64,000 nt of DNA, from contig NZ_JXLL01000007.1 of NCBI RefSeq assembly GCF_001316435.1, forward strand, positions 1 through 64,000, read 5' to 3'. Under the pieces are notes generated by a model. It ran no database searches. It was given only the letters and a program-made list of their open reading frames with translations, and had not been told where the DNA came from. This DNA comes from Caloranaerobacter sp. TR13 (lineage in GTDB: Bacteria > Bacillota > Clostridia > Tissierellales > Thermohalobacteraceae). The position numbers and the translations under genes were made by a program. Below, one piece after another: positions 26,833-34,589 of this stretch (within the stretch, counting starts at the first letter, position 1; each line of letters starts with the position of its first letter).

Positions 26833-27516
26833 CTATTCATTTTTATTTATGAGATTTAAAACAATATCCCCTCCATCCAATTCATCTTCTAACTGATTTG
26901 TAAATAAAACTATAAAATCCTTTTTCTTTTTTAAAATTCCTTTTGCTGTTGATGTTTTTAATTTGAGCATTTTTCTATTACAAAAATCAATTTCAAAATT
27001 TCTTACTCTATCTAATAACTGATTAAAAAAGAATGGAGAATTATTATCAACTCGATTAGCTGCCATAAATATTGAAAGTACACCAATTTCATCTAATATA
27101 TCCGCATCTTTTAACACTTTACAGCAAAAGTCATCTTCATAATTGTCTTTATTTGAATGAGTTTCAATCATATAAAGAAGTTTTTCAACATCTTTTATCT
27201 GAGAAGATATTTTATAATTCTTATCTAACCAACTTTCAACTATTTCTGCTCCAATTTTGGCATGTTGCTGCCTATCATCAAATCTACCTATATCATGAAG
27301 AATAGCAGCAGTGCGCAATAACTCAACTTCCTCACTACTTATTTTTTGTTTTTCACCTTTAAGAATTTTCATTACATATGATTCAACTCGAAATGAATGG
27401 TATACAACAAACTCCCAGCCTTTTCTCCAAGGGTAATTAGTTTCATTTGTGTATTCTTTTTCTCTCAAATATGTAATAAGGTATTTTCGTGCTTCACTTA
27501 CAGCAATACTCTCCAT
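26833..27516 (-). CDS. HD domain phosphohydrolase
   Basis: This 227-residue protein has the HD metal-binding signature. The first histidine is in YHSFRVESYVMKI, the HD pair in AAILHDIGRFD near residue 72 and further metal ligands in HSNKDNYEDDF and LKDADILDEIG. Such proteins cleave phosphoester bonds of nucleotides; the substrate is not predictable here. Starts with ATG after AAGGAGG. The gene is followed by an acetyltransferase, possibly in one transcript. Confidence 0.88.
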   Translation of the reverse strand: MESIAVSEARKYLITYLREKEYTNETNYPWRKGWEFVVYHSFRVESYVMKILKGEKQKISSEEVELLRTAAILHDIGRFDDRQQHAKIGAEIVESWLDKNYKISSQIKDVEKLLYMIETHSNKDNYEDDFCCKVLKDADILDEIGVLSIFMAANRVDNNSPFFFNQLLDRVRNFEIDFCNRKMLKLKTSTAKGILKKKKDFIVLFTNQLEDELDGGDIVLNLINKNE

Positions 27517-27642
27517 GTACTTTTCCTCCTTACTTGAACGATATTTTCTTTTGTATACTTATAATAAATTCAGGTTGTCAAAAACCTAGTAGATTTTGTT
27601 GAAATTTATAACAGAATTTGTAACAAACTATGAAAGCCAAAG

Positions 27643-27670
27643 GGAGAGCTTAATTCTGATATAGCTCTCC
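27643..27670 (-). terminator. Terminator-like hairpin after the AraC gene
   Basis: GGAGAGCT and AGCTCTCC form an 8-bp stem with a 12-base loop, about 27 bases past the stop. The following minus-strand sequence (CCTTTGG) has only a short T-tract, so termination may be weak. Confidence 0.55.
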
Positions 27671-27696
27671 ATTCTACTAACCTATAGTAATCTTAT

Positions 27697-28419
27697 TTAA
27701 CCTTCTTTTATCGGCATATATAAATCAAGTTGAAGATTTACAATTAATTCATCAACAGCCTTTTCATTTATATCTTCATCATTCAATAAATGTTTTTCCA
27801 GACATTGATGTGTACCAAACTCATATCCATACTCATCTCTATCAGGGCTAGGACTAGGGTTATCAAATCCAAAATATCTGTGATTATTATCTCCATTAAG
27901 TAAATTATTCCTTTTTGCCCAATTAAGTACTTTAGTAATCGCTATTATTTCTGGACTCTTTCCATATGCATGATAGTAAGCTACACGCATAGGTTTTAAT
28001 TCTTTTAGTACCTTTATGTCAGGATATTTATCTTCAATTCCATGAGTTTCAAAATATTTCTCCATTAAATTCACCCTTTCCATGCTTTTAATTTCTTTTT
28101 TTAATTTCCGATATCTCCCAGGAGTTATTTCAAAATAATTTCTAAATGCTCTTGTGAAGGCTTCTTGAGACTCGTACTGATAGTCTAATGCTATATCTAT
28201 AATTCTTTTTTTAGTATTTAATAGTTCATTAGCTGCACAGGATAATCTTCTTTTTCTTATATAATCTTTAACTGTATGACCTACAAGAGCGTAAAACATT
28301 CTATAAAAGTTCGAAATAGACATGTATGATTCCTGTGCAACCATTTCAATTTCAATTGAACTTTTTAAATTTTCTTCAATATAATCCAAAGATCTTTGAA
28401 TTCGTTCATAATAATTCAT
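27697..28419 (-). CDS. AraC family regulator with shortened effector domain
   Basis: This 240-residue protein has an N-terminal pair of AraC helix-turn-helix motifs: residues 1-100, with MSISNFYRMFYALVGHTVKDYI and SQEAFTRAFRNYFEITPGRYR. A GyrI-like effector-binding domain follows. That domain appears to have lost about 45-50 residues. YGYEF, which in relatives is followed by two beta strands and a helix before the HQ-L-E-H segment, runs straight into GTHQCLEKHL and ends LDLYMPIKEG. The deletion is in frame. It is probably still a DNA-binding protein but may not bind its usual ligand. The start ATG at 28419 has GAAGGTG upstream. Confidence 0.88.
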   Translation of the reverse strand: MNYYERIQRSLDYIEENLKSSIEIEMVAQESYMSISNFYRMFYALVGHTVKDYIRKRRLSCAANELLNTKKRIIDIALDYQYESQEAFTRAFRNYFEITPGRYRKLKKEIKSMERVNLMEKYFETHGIEDKYPDIKVLKELKPMRVAYYHAYGKSPEIIAITKVLNWAKRNNLLNGDNNHRYFGFDNPSPSPDRDEYGYEFGTHQCLEKHLLNDEDINEKAVDELIVNLQLDLYMPIKEG

Positions 28420-28495
28420 TCTCAATTCACCTTCTATAATAAAAATAGCATGAAAAGAGCAAATGATTTTGATATTTTTTACAAAACTTAAAAAC

Positions 28496-29218
28496 TTAAT
28501 AACCCCATATTAATTTGTTAAAAAAGCTACGTGGTTTTTTAGAAAAATATTTTCCTCCGTAATATAAATCCATAAGACCCTTTGGAACATATTCACCCCT
28601 TATAAGTAACTTTATTCGCTCTACTCTATTAGAATTAGCTTCTGGATTTTTTATCACATTAAACTTATTTGGAGCTATTATCATAGCAACTAGTGATATA
28701 TATTCCTCTTCACTTAATTGACTAAATGGTTTTCCAAAATATCTTTCTGAAGCATTTGCGAAACCATAGATTGGATTTCCATCTAATTTACCTAAATATA
28801 CATAATTGATAAATAATTTAAGTTGATCATCTTTTGATACTAAAGGATTCAATGCAAAGCGGGCTATTAATGTCTGCTTAATTTTTGCAATGCCAGGTCT
28901 AAAATTCTCAAAATAAAACTTTTTAACTAAACCTTGAGTTATTGTTGTTATTCCAGCACCTGGAGTTTTAAAATCTATACCTTTATGATTATAAAAATTA
29001 GGATCTTCTACTTTTAAAAGAATATCTATTTGTTCTTTTGATAAATCATTTAATTCTAAAACAATTTTCTCTGAGTTTAATGCTCTACTAATTATCGTAG
29101 GTGTATTTTTACGAGCTATAACTACTATCGTTGTATAATAGACAAAAATACTCACTAGAAATATTAAAAATACTGTAAATAATAAATGTTTTATTGACCT
29201 AAATCTAAAAAATTTCAT
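28496..29218 (-). CDS. GT51 family peptidoglycan glycosyltransferase (monofunctional)
   Basis: This 240-residue protein has an N-terminal membrane anchor (residues about 10-32) and a GT51 transglycosylase domain that polymerises lipid II. Motif 1 is KVEDPNFYNHKGID, carrying the catalytic Glu; motif 2 is GAGITTITQGLVKK, and motif 3 KIKQTLIARFAL. The usual TITQQLVKN reads TITQGLVKK here, so one conserved Gln is Gly. No transpeptidase domain follows. It overlaps the upstream acetyltransferase stop by 4 bases, which suggests translational coupling. Confidence 0.87.
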   Translation of the reverse strand: MKFFRFRSIKHLLFTVFLIFLVSIFVYYTTIVVIARKNTPTIISRALNSEKIVLELNDLSKEQIDILLKVEDPNFYNHKGIDFKTPGAGITTITQGLVKKFYFENFRPGIAKIKQTLIARFALNPLVSKDDQLKLFINYVYLGKLDGNPIYGFANASERYFGKPFSQLSEEEYISLVAMIIAPNKFNVIKNPEANSNRVERIKLLIRGEYVPKGLMDLYYGGKYFSKKPRSFFNKLIWGY

Positions 29219-29682
29219 AAAAGTTCTCCTTTCCTTAATTTCTTAATCATATGAATATTTTTAGTTCTCATAAAACCAATCTTTTTATAATAATCAAATG
29301 CCCTTTTATTTGAAGGAGTTACCTCTAATTGTAGAGCTATTGCTCTATCCATAAAACACTTAGATATAAACTCTATAAATCTAGTAGCAATACCTTGGTT
29401 ACGCCAATTTGGTTTTACATATAATTCATCAATATGTACAATATCTCCACCATATTCATTACTCCAATAAAAAATCAAGACTGAATACCCTACTATCTTT
29501 GATTGTTCTTCGAAAACAATAATTTTTCCCTTCTCAGGATGCTTAAATAAATGCTTAAAAGTCATCATAATCTTTTCTTTACATATAATTTCTCCATCTG
29601 GATCTTCAGCATAAAGTGCAATAATCATCTCTTCAACTTCTGCTCTGTCTTCAATTCTCATTAATCTAAAATCTACTTCCAT
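29215..29682 (-). CDS. GNAT family N-acetyltransferase
   Basis: This 155-residue acetyltransferase has the family's acetyl-CoA site, VKPNWRNQGIATRFIEF, near residues 98-114. YYKKIGF near the C-terminus closes the fold. The start ATG at 29682 (MEVDFRLMR) has AAAGGAG upstream; a TTG three codons earlier is less likely. It is coupled to the GT51 gene by a 4-base overlap, so the acceptor may be an envelope precursor, but this is only context. Confidence 0.88.
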   Translation of the reverse strand: MEVDFRLMRIEDRAEVEEMIIALYAEDPDGEIICKEKIMMTFKHLFKHPEKGKIIVFEEQSKIVGYSVLIFYWSNEYGGDIVHIDELYVKPNWRNQGIATRFIEFISKCFMDRAIALQLEVTPSNKRAFDYYKKIGFMRTKNIHMIKKLRKGELL

Positions 29683-29727
29683 TCCCCCCAACTCCTTTAA
29701 ATATCTAATAATAGCATCGTATAAGTT

Positions 29728-29907
29728 TTAATTAGATTTATTATCCAACTTTTTTATTATTTCAGATAATTTCATATCAATTTCTTTAAGCCTTAGCTCC
29801 ATTTTGTCAATTTTTTCTTCATCCTTTTTAATCAATTTCGGCATTTCATATACAACTCTATAAATCATATAACCAATTAAAAATAGTATCATTACAATTT
29901 CACTCAT
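29728..29907 (-). CDS. Small membrane-anchored coiled-coil protein
   Basis: A 59-codon frame encodes MSEIVMILFLIGYMIYRVVY, then a charged helix with regular heptads (KDEEKIDKMELRLKEIDMKL) ending in NKSN. This is one N-terminal membrane segment plus a cytosolic coiled coil. The ATG has only a weak AAAGG 10 bases upstream. Codon use matches the neighbours, and it sits in the same direction between a DUF3784 gene and an acetyltransferase. I judge it real on composition. Function is unknown. Confidence 0.65.
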   Translation of the reverse strand: MSEIVMILFLIGYMIYRVVYEMPKLIKKDEEKIDKMELRLKEIDMKLSEIIKKLDNKSN

Positions 29908-29934
29908 GTATTATTCAACCTTTCTATTAAATAA

Positions 29935-30237
29935 TTAATATTTTTTCTCAAATTTTCTGTGCCCAAAAGCCATTCTTATACTTATAATAACAACAGCTAT
30001 TGTATACGGTATTGTTGTATTAATATCAAAAATCATTCCTATAATTGATATAACTATAATAATAAAACTCATTAAAAATAAATAAAAACCTGTAAATCTA
30101 GCAAGTCCTTCTTTGTCTGCAACTCTTTTTTCATTATATCCTGCTATCAACCAAAGCTTTTTATATCGCCATATCATATATCCAAAATATATAAAAATAA
30201 ATCCTGATAGAAAAAATATAAAATTTAATAAAAACAT
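29935..30237 (-). CDS. DUF3784 small membrane protein
   Basis: This 100-residue protein has three hydrophobic segments (about 4-22, 46-66 and 72-90). Between the first two lies a conserved cytosolic stretch WRYKKLWLIAGYNEKRVADKEG, which is characteristic of the DUF3784 family. The role is unknown. The ATG follows GGAGGC and sits 3 bases after the acetyltransferase stop, so the two are co-transcribed. Confidence 0.82.
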   Translation of the reverse strand: MFLLNFIFFLSGFIFIYFGYMIWRYKKLWLIAGYNEKRVADKEGLARFTGFYLFLMSFIIIVISIIGMIFDINTTIPYTIAVVIISIRMAFGHRKFEKKY

Positions 30238-30240
30238 ATT

Positions 30241-30744
30241 TTATGCCTCCTTAAAAAATAAATAAGTAAGAATGTCTCGATTTCTTTTATTTATAAACTC
30301 CTTTTCCTTAATCATTCCTAATTTTTCAGCTACTCTTATTGAAGCGTAATGATTATATGGCATATTTGCTATAATTCTTTTCATCCCTAGCTCTTTAAAA
30401 CCATATTCAAGACATGCTTTTGCTGCTTCTGTACCATATCCCTTCCCCCAATATTTTGAATGAATTATATATCCTAAATCATTTTCTATCTTGCCATCTA
30501 TTTCAAGTATTAAAAATCCACAATCACCTATTATTTCCCGACTGTTTTTTAATTCAATTATCCATCTACCAAACCCAAATTTTTTATAGTTCTCAACATT
30601 TCTATTAATCCAGTTCTTTACCTGTTCTGGCGAAAAAGGCTTTGGCCAAAACTGCATAGTAACAGGGTCACAAAGTACCAATTTTAATGCTTCATAATCA
30701 TTCATATTCATTTTTCTTATCAATAGTCTTTCTGTTTCAATCAT
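30241..30744 (-). CDS. RimJ/RimL-type N-acetyltransferase
   Basis: This 167-residue protein is a GNAT member of the RimJ/RimL group. It starts IETERLLIRKMNMNDYEAL, has IHSKYWGKGYGTEAAKACLEYGF (acetyl-CoA site near residues 93-115) and ends with NHYASIRVAEKLGM. Members modify ribosomal proteins, other proteins or small molecules; the substrate here is unknown. Start ATG after GAGGTG. It heads the operon with the DUF3784 gene. Confidence 0.9.
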   Translation of the reverse strand: MIETERLLIRKMNMNDYEALKLVLCDPVTMQFWPKPFSPEQVKNWINRNVENYKKFGFGRWIIELKNSREIIGDCGFLILEIDGKIENDLGYIIHSKYWGKGYGTEAAKACLEYGFKELGMKRIIANMPYNHYASIRVAEKLGMIKEKEFINKRNRDILTYLFFKEA

Positions 30745-31076
30745 CTAAAGCACCTCATTTTAAACAGTAAATCATATATAAAAACTTTTTATATTACGAT
30801 TAACTTTATTAACAGTTGAAATATAGCTCCATAATGCTAATTTATTTTTATTGATATACCTATAAATATTCACTAATATCTTATTTTAACAATATAATGT
30901 CTTGTATTTTTTCAACTTGTATATGATGAATATAAATATTTATATAAACTTCAATAAAGGCTTATGTGAATTGCAAAGTAATTTTGAGAATAAATGTAAA
31001 TTAGTGAGTTTTTGTTCAAAATTAAGGGGGCAATCCGGCATATAACGGTCTGAATGTTTGAGATGTACAGCTGATG
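30745..31076. other. Gene-free stretch upstream of a RimJ-like gene
   Basis: No credible open frame, hairpin or known RNA was seen in these 332 bases. Most is very AT-rich and probably holds the promoter of the acetyltransferase operon. The last about 55 bases (GGGGGCAATCCGGCATATAACGG...) are noticeably richer in GC than the rest and may be a remnant of a lost gene or element. Confidence 0.5.
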
Positions 31077-31886
31077 TTATTTCTTCCACCAATTAAATTG
31101 TCGCCCAAACTTCTTAATATTTTCACTAAAAACATACTTAAGATTTTCTTTATTTACTACTTCTCTCATAATATCAATTTGTATATCTATATCTTTTGTC
31201 GGAAAGTCTGAACCGAAAAAAATCTTATCATATCCAATTTCTTCAAATATTAGTTTTACTTTTTCAATGCCAATATTCTTTTTTAAAATTGGTAATACTC
31301 CTGAAGTCTCAAAGTAAACATTATCGTAATTTAACCACGGCATTAAATTAAAATATGGTACTCCTCCAAAATGGGCAATTATAAAACTTGTCTTATGAAA
31401 AACTCTAACTATCTTTTCAATATATTTTGGATGAGAATTTTCTATTAATCCTGGTGATGAACCTGGATAACAATGAATCATAACAGGTATATTTATCTCC
31501 CCAGCTAATCTATATATAGCCAATAGTCTCCAGTCGTCTCCATTAACTCCTAAGTTCTGTAAATGAATTTTTATTCCTTTTAAACCCCTTTCATACAATT
31601 CAATTATTTTTGTTTCTATTTTTTTAATCCCACCCGCATAATGCATTTTACTTATATCTATATCAATGAATCCTACTATGTCTTTGTCATTTTTAATTAT
31701 ACTAATCATATAATCATTCATTTCATCAACAGGTTGCCAAGATATATCATTAATAGGAACAAAAACAGCTTTGTCTATACCCCTATTTTTCAATCCTTCT
31801 CTTACTGTTTTATAGCTAGTATCTACTTGTCCTCCACACATAATACCACATGCCAGAGAATGTACATGTGCATCTATTATTTCCAT
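31077..31886 (-). CDS. Amidohydrolase-2 family metal-dependent hydrolase
   Basis: This 269-residue protein has the TIM-barrel layout of the amidohydrolase-2 family. Metal-binding DAHVHS is at residues about 5-10, and IKIHLQNLG follows strand 4. HCYPGSSPG near residue 138, IIAHFGG near 170 and the C-terminal metal Asp in FGSDFPTKD near 225 complete the site. The family includes decarboxylases and hydrolases of diverse ring or amide compounds; the substrate is not predictable. It appears monocistronic. The ATG has a GGAGGTAAAC ribosome binding site. Confidence 0.87.
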   Translation of the reverse strand: MEIIDAHVHSLACGIMCGGQVDTSYKTVREGLKNRGIDKAVFVPINDISWQPVDEMNDYMISIIKNDKDIVGFIDIDISKMHYAGGIKKIETKIIELYERGLKGIKIHLQNLGVNGDDWRLLAIYRLAGEINIPVMIHCYPGSSPGLIENSHPKYIEKIVRVFHKTSFIIAHFGGVPYFNLMPWLNYDNVYFETSGVLPILKKNIGIEKVKLIFEEIGYDKIFFGSDFPTKDIDIQIDIMREVVNKENLKYVFSENIKKFGRQFNWWKK

Positions 31887-32177
31887 AGGTTTACCTCCTT
31901 TTTAATTTCAGCTAGCTCTAGTATTTACGAACTTTAGTTCACTTTTTAATATAATATAGTAGGGGTTACGAATATAGGTTTGTTAATATCTACTTACGTA
32001 TGTTTTTATACTATTATTTATCCTCCATACCCCCATCTCCTTTCAATTCTTAAGTAAACTATCTGTTCAATACAGTGATTTTGGCTTTACAATATCTATT
32101 GAAATTCTCCATTTATTAGCAAATTCCTCTAAAATTTTAATTTTTGATTAATTTAAAAGACAACAAAAATGAAATAA
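31887..32177. other. Gene-free stretch between an amidohydrolase and nth
   Basis: This spacer of roughly 290 bases before the nth terminator contains only short frames. One minus-strand AAAGGAGATGGGGGTATGG looks like a ribosome binding site with nearby ATGs, but the following frames end after 4 or 17 codons. It probably holds the amidohydrolase promoter. No RNA motif was recognised. Confidence 0.5.
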
Positions 32178-32223
32178 GAGGCATGGAGAAAAACTTACAA
32201 AACCTATTTATTCTCTATGCCTC
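32178..32223 (-). terminator. Terminator after nth
   Basis: GAGGCATGGAGAA pairs with TTCTCTATGCCTC (13 bp, one G-T pair) around a 20-base loop, just past the nth stop. TTATTTCATTTTTG follows on the minus strand. Confidence 0.75.
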
Positions 32224-32243
32224 AAACATATACAATATTTTAA

Positions 32244-32885
32244 TTATATATTTTTATAATAAAGGCAATATTTTGTTAGTGGGCAAATCTCACATTTTGG
32301 TCTTCTTGCTTTACAAACTCTTCTTCCATGATATATAAGCCAGTGATGAGCATCTGACCAAAGTTTTTGTGGGATGTTTCTCATTAAATCTTTTTCTGTA
32401 TCATAAGCATTATCACTTGAAGCCAAACCAATCCTATTAGATACTCTAAAAACATGAGTATCTACTGCTATAGCATCTTCCCCAAAAACATTACTTAATA
32501 CAACATTAGCTGTTTTTCTACCAACCCCTGGTAGCTTCATTAACTCTTCTCTGCTATTAGGAACTTTACTGTCATATTTGTTTACTAAAATCTCACAAGT
32601 TTTTAGTATGTTCTTACTTTTATTTCTATAAAAACCACAGCTTTTTATCATCTTACCTAATTCTTCTTCAGTCAGCATAAGATAGTCTTCTGGCTTTTTA
32701 TATTTCTTAAATAGTTTCTCTGTAATTTGATTGACTCTTTTATCAGTACATTGAGCTGCTAATATAGTGGCTATCAATAATTCAAAAGCATTTGAATAAT
32801 TAAGTTCTGATTTAGCTTCTGGATAAAGCTCACTTAATATTTTAAGTATTTCACTTATTTCATTTTTATTAAGTATTGTTTTCAT
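32244..32885 (-). CDS. nth: Endonuclease III (DNA glycosylase/AP lyase)
   Basis: This 213-residue enzyme excises oxidised pyrimidines. The helix-hairpin-helix MKLPGVGRKTANVVLSNVFG carries the catalytic Lys, and the catalytic Asp is in AIAVDTHVFRV. Four cysteines of the 4Fe-4S cluster are in the C-terminal CKARRPKCEICPLTKYC (spacing C-6-C-2-C-5-C). Length is standard. It shares direction with the DUF503 gene 60 bases upstream. Its own strong terminator follows. Confidence 0.97.
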   Translation of the reverse strand: MKTILNKNEISEILKILSELYPEAKSELNYSNAFELLIATILAAQCTDKRVNQITEKLFKKYKKPEDYLMLTEEELGKMIKSCGFYRNKSKNILKTCEILVNKYDSKVPNSREELMKLPGVGRKTANVVLSNVFGEDAIAVDTHVFRVSNRIGLASSDNAYDTEKDLMRNIPQKLWSDAHHWLIYHGRRVCKARRPKCEICPLTKYCLYYKNI

Positions 32886-32945
32886 ATATCTCGTCCTTCC
32901 TTTTAACTATTTGTAGCTTTACATCTTACACTAATTACATTCCAA

Positions 32946-33227
32946 TTACAATATCTCTATGTCATAATTTGTTATTTCAACTCTCCCATCATTTTCAATA
33001 AAATTGATAACATTTGAAATAATACTATTTGTATGAGCTGTATCGTTACTAACACAGGCAAATCCTATTATGGATTTTCTCCAAGTATCATTTAAACCTA
33101 CTTCAGCAATAGAAACGTTAAACCTTGATTGAATTTTCCCTATAATACTCTTCACTACCTGTCTTTTATCCTTTAGTGAATTTGCTTCATATATAAACAA
33201 TTCAATTGTACAAGCTCCAATTATCAT
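32946..33227 (-). CDS. DUF503 (YlxP-like) protein
   Basis: This 93-residue protein fits the DUF503 family. The family signature is IEANSLKDKRQVVKSII-type; here it reads LFIYEANSLKDKRQVVKSII near residues 10-29. The FNVSIAEVGLNDTWRKSIIGFACVSND block follows. In other Firmicutes ylxP lies in the nusA-infB-rbfA region and its role is unclear; here it is elsewhere. ATG follows GAGGTGAGGG. Confidence 0.85.
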   Translation of the reverse strand: MIIGACTIELFIYEANSLKDKRQVVKSIIGKIQSRFNVSIAEVGLNDTWRKSIIGFACVSNDTAHTNSIISNVINFIENDGRVEITNYDIEIL

Positions 33228-33344
33228 ACCCTCACCTCAATCATTTTAGCTTTTTGTTGTATTTCATTTTATCATATAAAAATCCACTACCTCAATAAAA
33301 TTGAAATTGGGGGCAAGCTAAATTCTCAGCCATTTCCAATCATT

Positions 33345-33389
33345 CATAAATAATGTTTTAGATTTTTTTCATCATAAATTAATGTTTTA
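33345..33389. repeat. Two direct repeats upstream of the CWB2 gene
   Basis: CATAAATAATGTTTTA (33345-33360) and CATAAATTAATGTTTTA (33373-33389) start 28 bases apart in the divergent region between DUF503 and the CWB2 gene. Spacing is close to three helical turns, compatible with a paired operator. Confidence 0.4.
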
Positions 33390-33474
33390 AGCAATCTTAT
33401 ATTTTACTATGTAACTATTTATTATAAATATACATAAGCTGTTATTAGCAAACTGTGTAGAGGAGGATTTATTT

Positions 33475-34488
33475 ATGAACCTTAATAGAATAAAAAATAC
33501 ATTAAATACAACACGTATCTGTGGAGGAAATATTTTTAAAAATGCCATAGCTATATCAAATGTTGCTTATGCAGATAAATCTCCTGATTCTATTATTCTT
33601 GTAAACGGAGAACTATTTCAGGACGCTTTTGCTGCTACGTCTCTTGTTCATTTTCCACGTAACGCTCCAATTCTCTTTACTCATATGAACTATATTGATT
33701 TTGATACCGTAAAACAAATCCTAAAATTAAGACCTAAGGGTGTAAATGGAATACAAATTTTCATAGTTGGCGGAGTTCCATACATTGTTGACCAACAACT
33801 TATGATGATGGGATTTAAAATCAAGAGAATATCGGGTACTAACATTTTAGAAACATCAGCCAAAATAGCAGAATATCTAAACTTTCCACAAAATATTATG
33901 ATTGTATCAGGAGAAAACTATAAGGAGGGATTGTGTGCCTGTGCCTGGGCAGCACATATGGGAGATATTATATTGTTCACTACAAAATACCAGCTACCGT
34001 TATATACACGTAATGTAATTCAGGCTACTAAAAATCCTAATGTATTTATTATAGGTAGTACCAAAACTATATCGAATAAAGTTGAGGATGAGATACGTAA
34101 ACTAAACGTGAAATTTGTAGATCGCATTTCTGGTAATACCCCTTATGAAATTGCTGTTAATTTTGCAAATTATAAGAGCCCAGATGGCGAATTCGGATGG
34201 GGAAGAAATTATAAGGGAGGTCATGCCTTTACTTTTACATCTATACAAAACCCTTTCGATAGTGTTTCAAGCTCTGTTTTTGCACATTTAGGGAAGCATA
34301 CTCCAACACTTGTAGTAGCTAAAGATAGATTTCCAGAAGTAACTCGTAACTATATCGAATCAGTGAAACCATTACCTGCACCCAAACCTCAACCTCCTTT
34401 CATGCACGGATGGATTATAGGATGTGAAAATACAATCTCTTCAAAGGTACAAATTGAAATTGAAAGATCACTTTCAATAGATTATTAG
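33475..34488 (+). CDS. Cell-wall-binding repeat 2 (CWB2) protein lacking a signal peptide
   Basis: This 337-residue protein is built from three CWB2-type repeats of about 90-100 residues. Each starts with a (R)IxGxNxxxxAxxIA-like segment (TRICGGNIFKNAIAIS near 13, KRISGTNILETSAKIA near 118, DRISGNTPYEIAVNF near 215). Each continues with a predicted strand (SIILVNGELFQDAFAA, IMIVSGENYKEGLCA, and a third copy near 250). CWB2 domains bind secondary wall polymers, yet there is no signal peptide or membrane segment here, so export would need another route or the protein acts in the cell or spore. It is a plus-strand gene with an AGGAGGA ribosome binding site. Confidence 0.83.
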   Translation: MNLNRIKNTLNTTRICGGNIFKNAIAISNVAYADKSPDSIILVNGELFQDAFAATSLVHFPRNAPILFTHMNYIDFDTVKQILKLRPKGVNGIQIFIVGGVPYIVDQQLMMMGFKIKRISGTNILETSAKIAEYLNFPQNIMIVSGENYKEGLCACAWAAHMGDIILFTTKYQLPLYTRNVIQATKNPNVFIIGSTKTISNKVEDEIRKLNVKFVDRISGNTPYEIAVNFANYKSPDGEFGWGRNYKGGHAFTFTSIQNPFDSVSSSVFAHLGKHTPTLVVAKDRFPEVTRNYIESVKPLPAPKPQPPFMHGWIIGCENTISSKVQIEIERSLSIDY

Positions 34489-34565
34489 CCCTAATACAAA
34501 TAGATCAATTTAACCACAAGTTTACCACAGATTTTGAAATTTTATAATTTCTTACTTAAAAAATT

Positions 34566-34586
34566 AAGGCGCCACATTGGCACCTT
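34566..34586 (-). terminator. Terminator after kbl
   Basis: AAGGCGCCA and TGGCACCTT form a 9-bp stem with one G-T/A-C mismatch and a 3-base loop directly after the kbl stop. AATTTTTT follows on the minus strand. Confidence 0.85.
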
Positions 34587-34589
34587 ATA

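Noticed and set aside
31980-32050. Possible leader peptide behind a strong minus-strand Shine-Dalgarno sequence
   Set aside because: Frames from the nearby ATGs stop after 4 or 17 codons, with no attenuator-like structure or amino acid bias.
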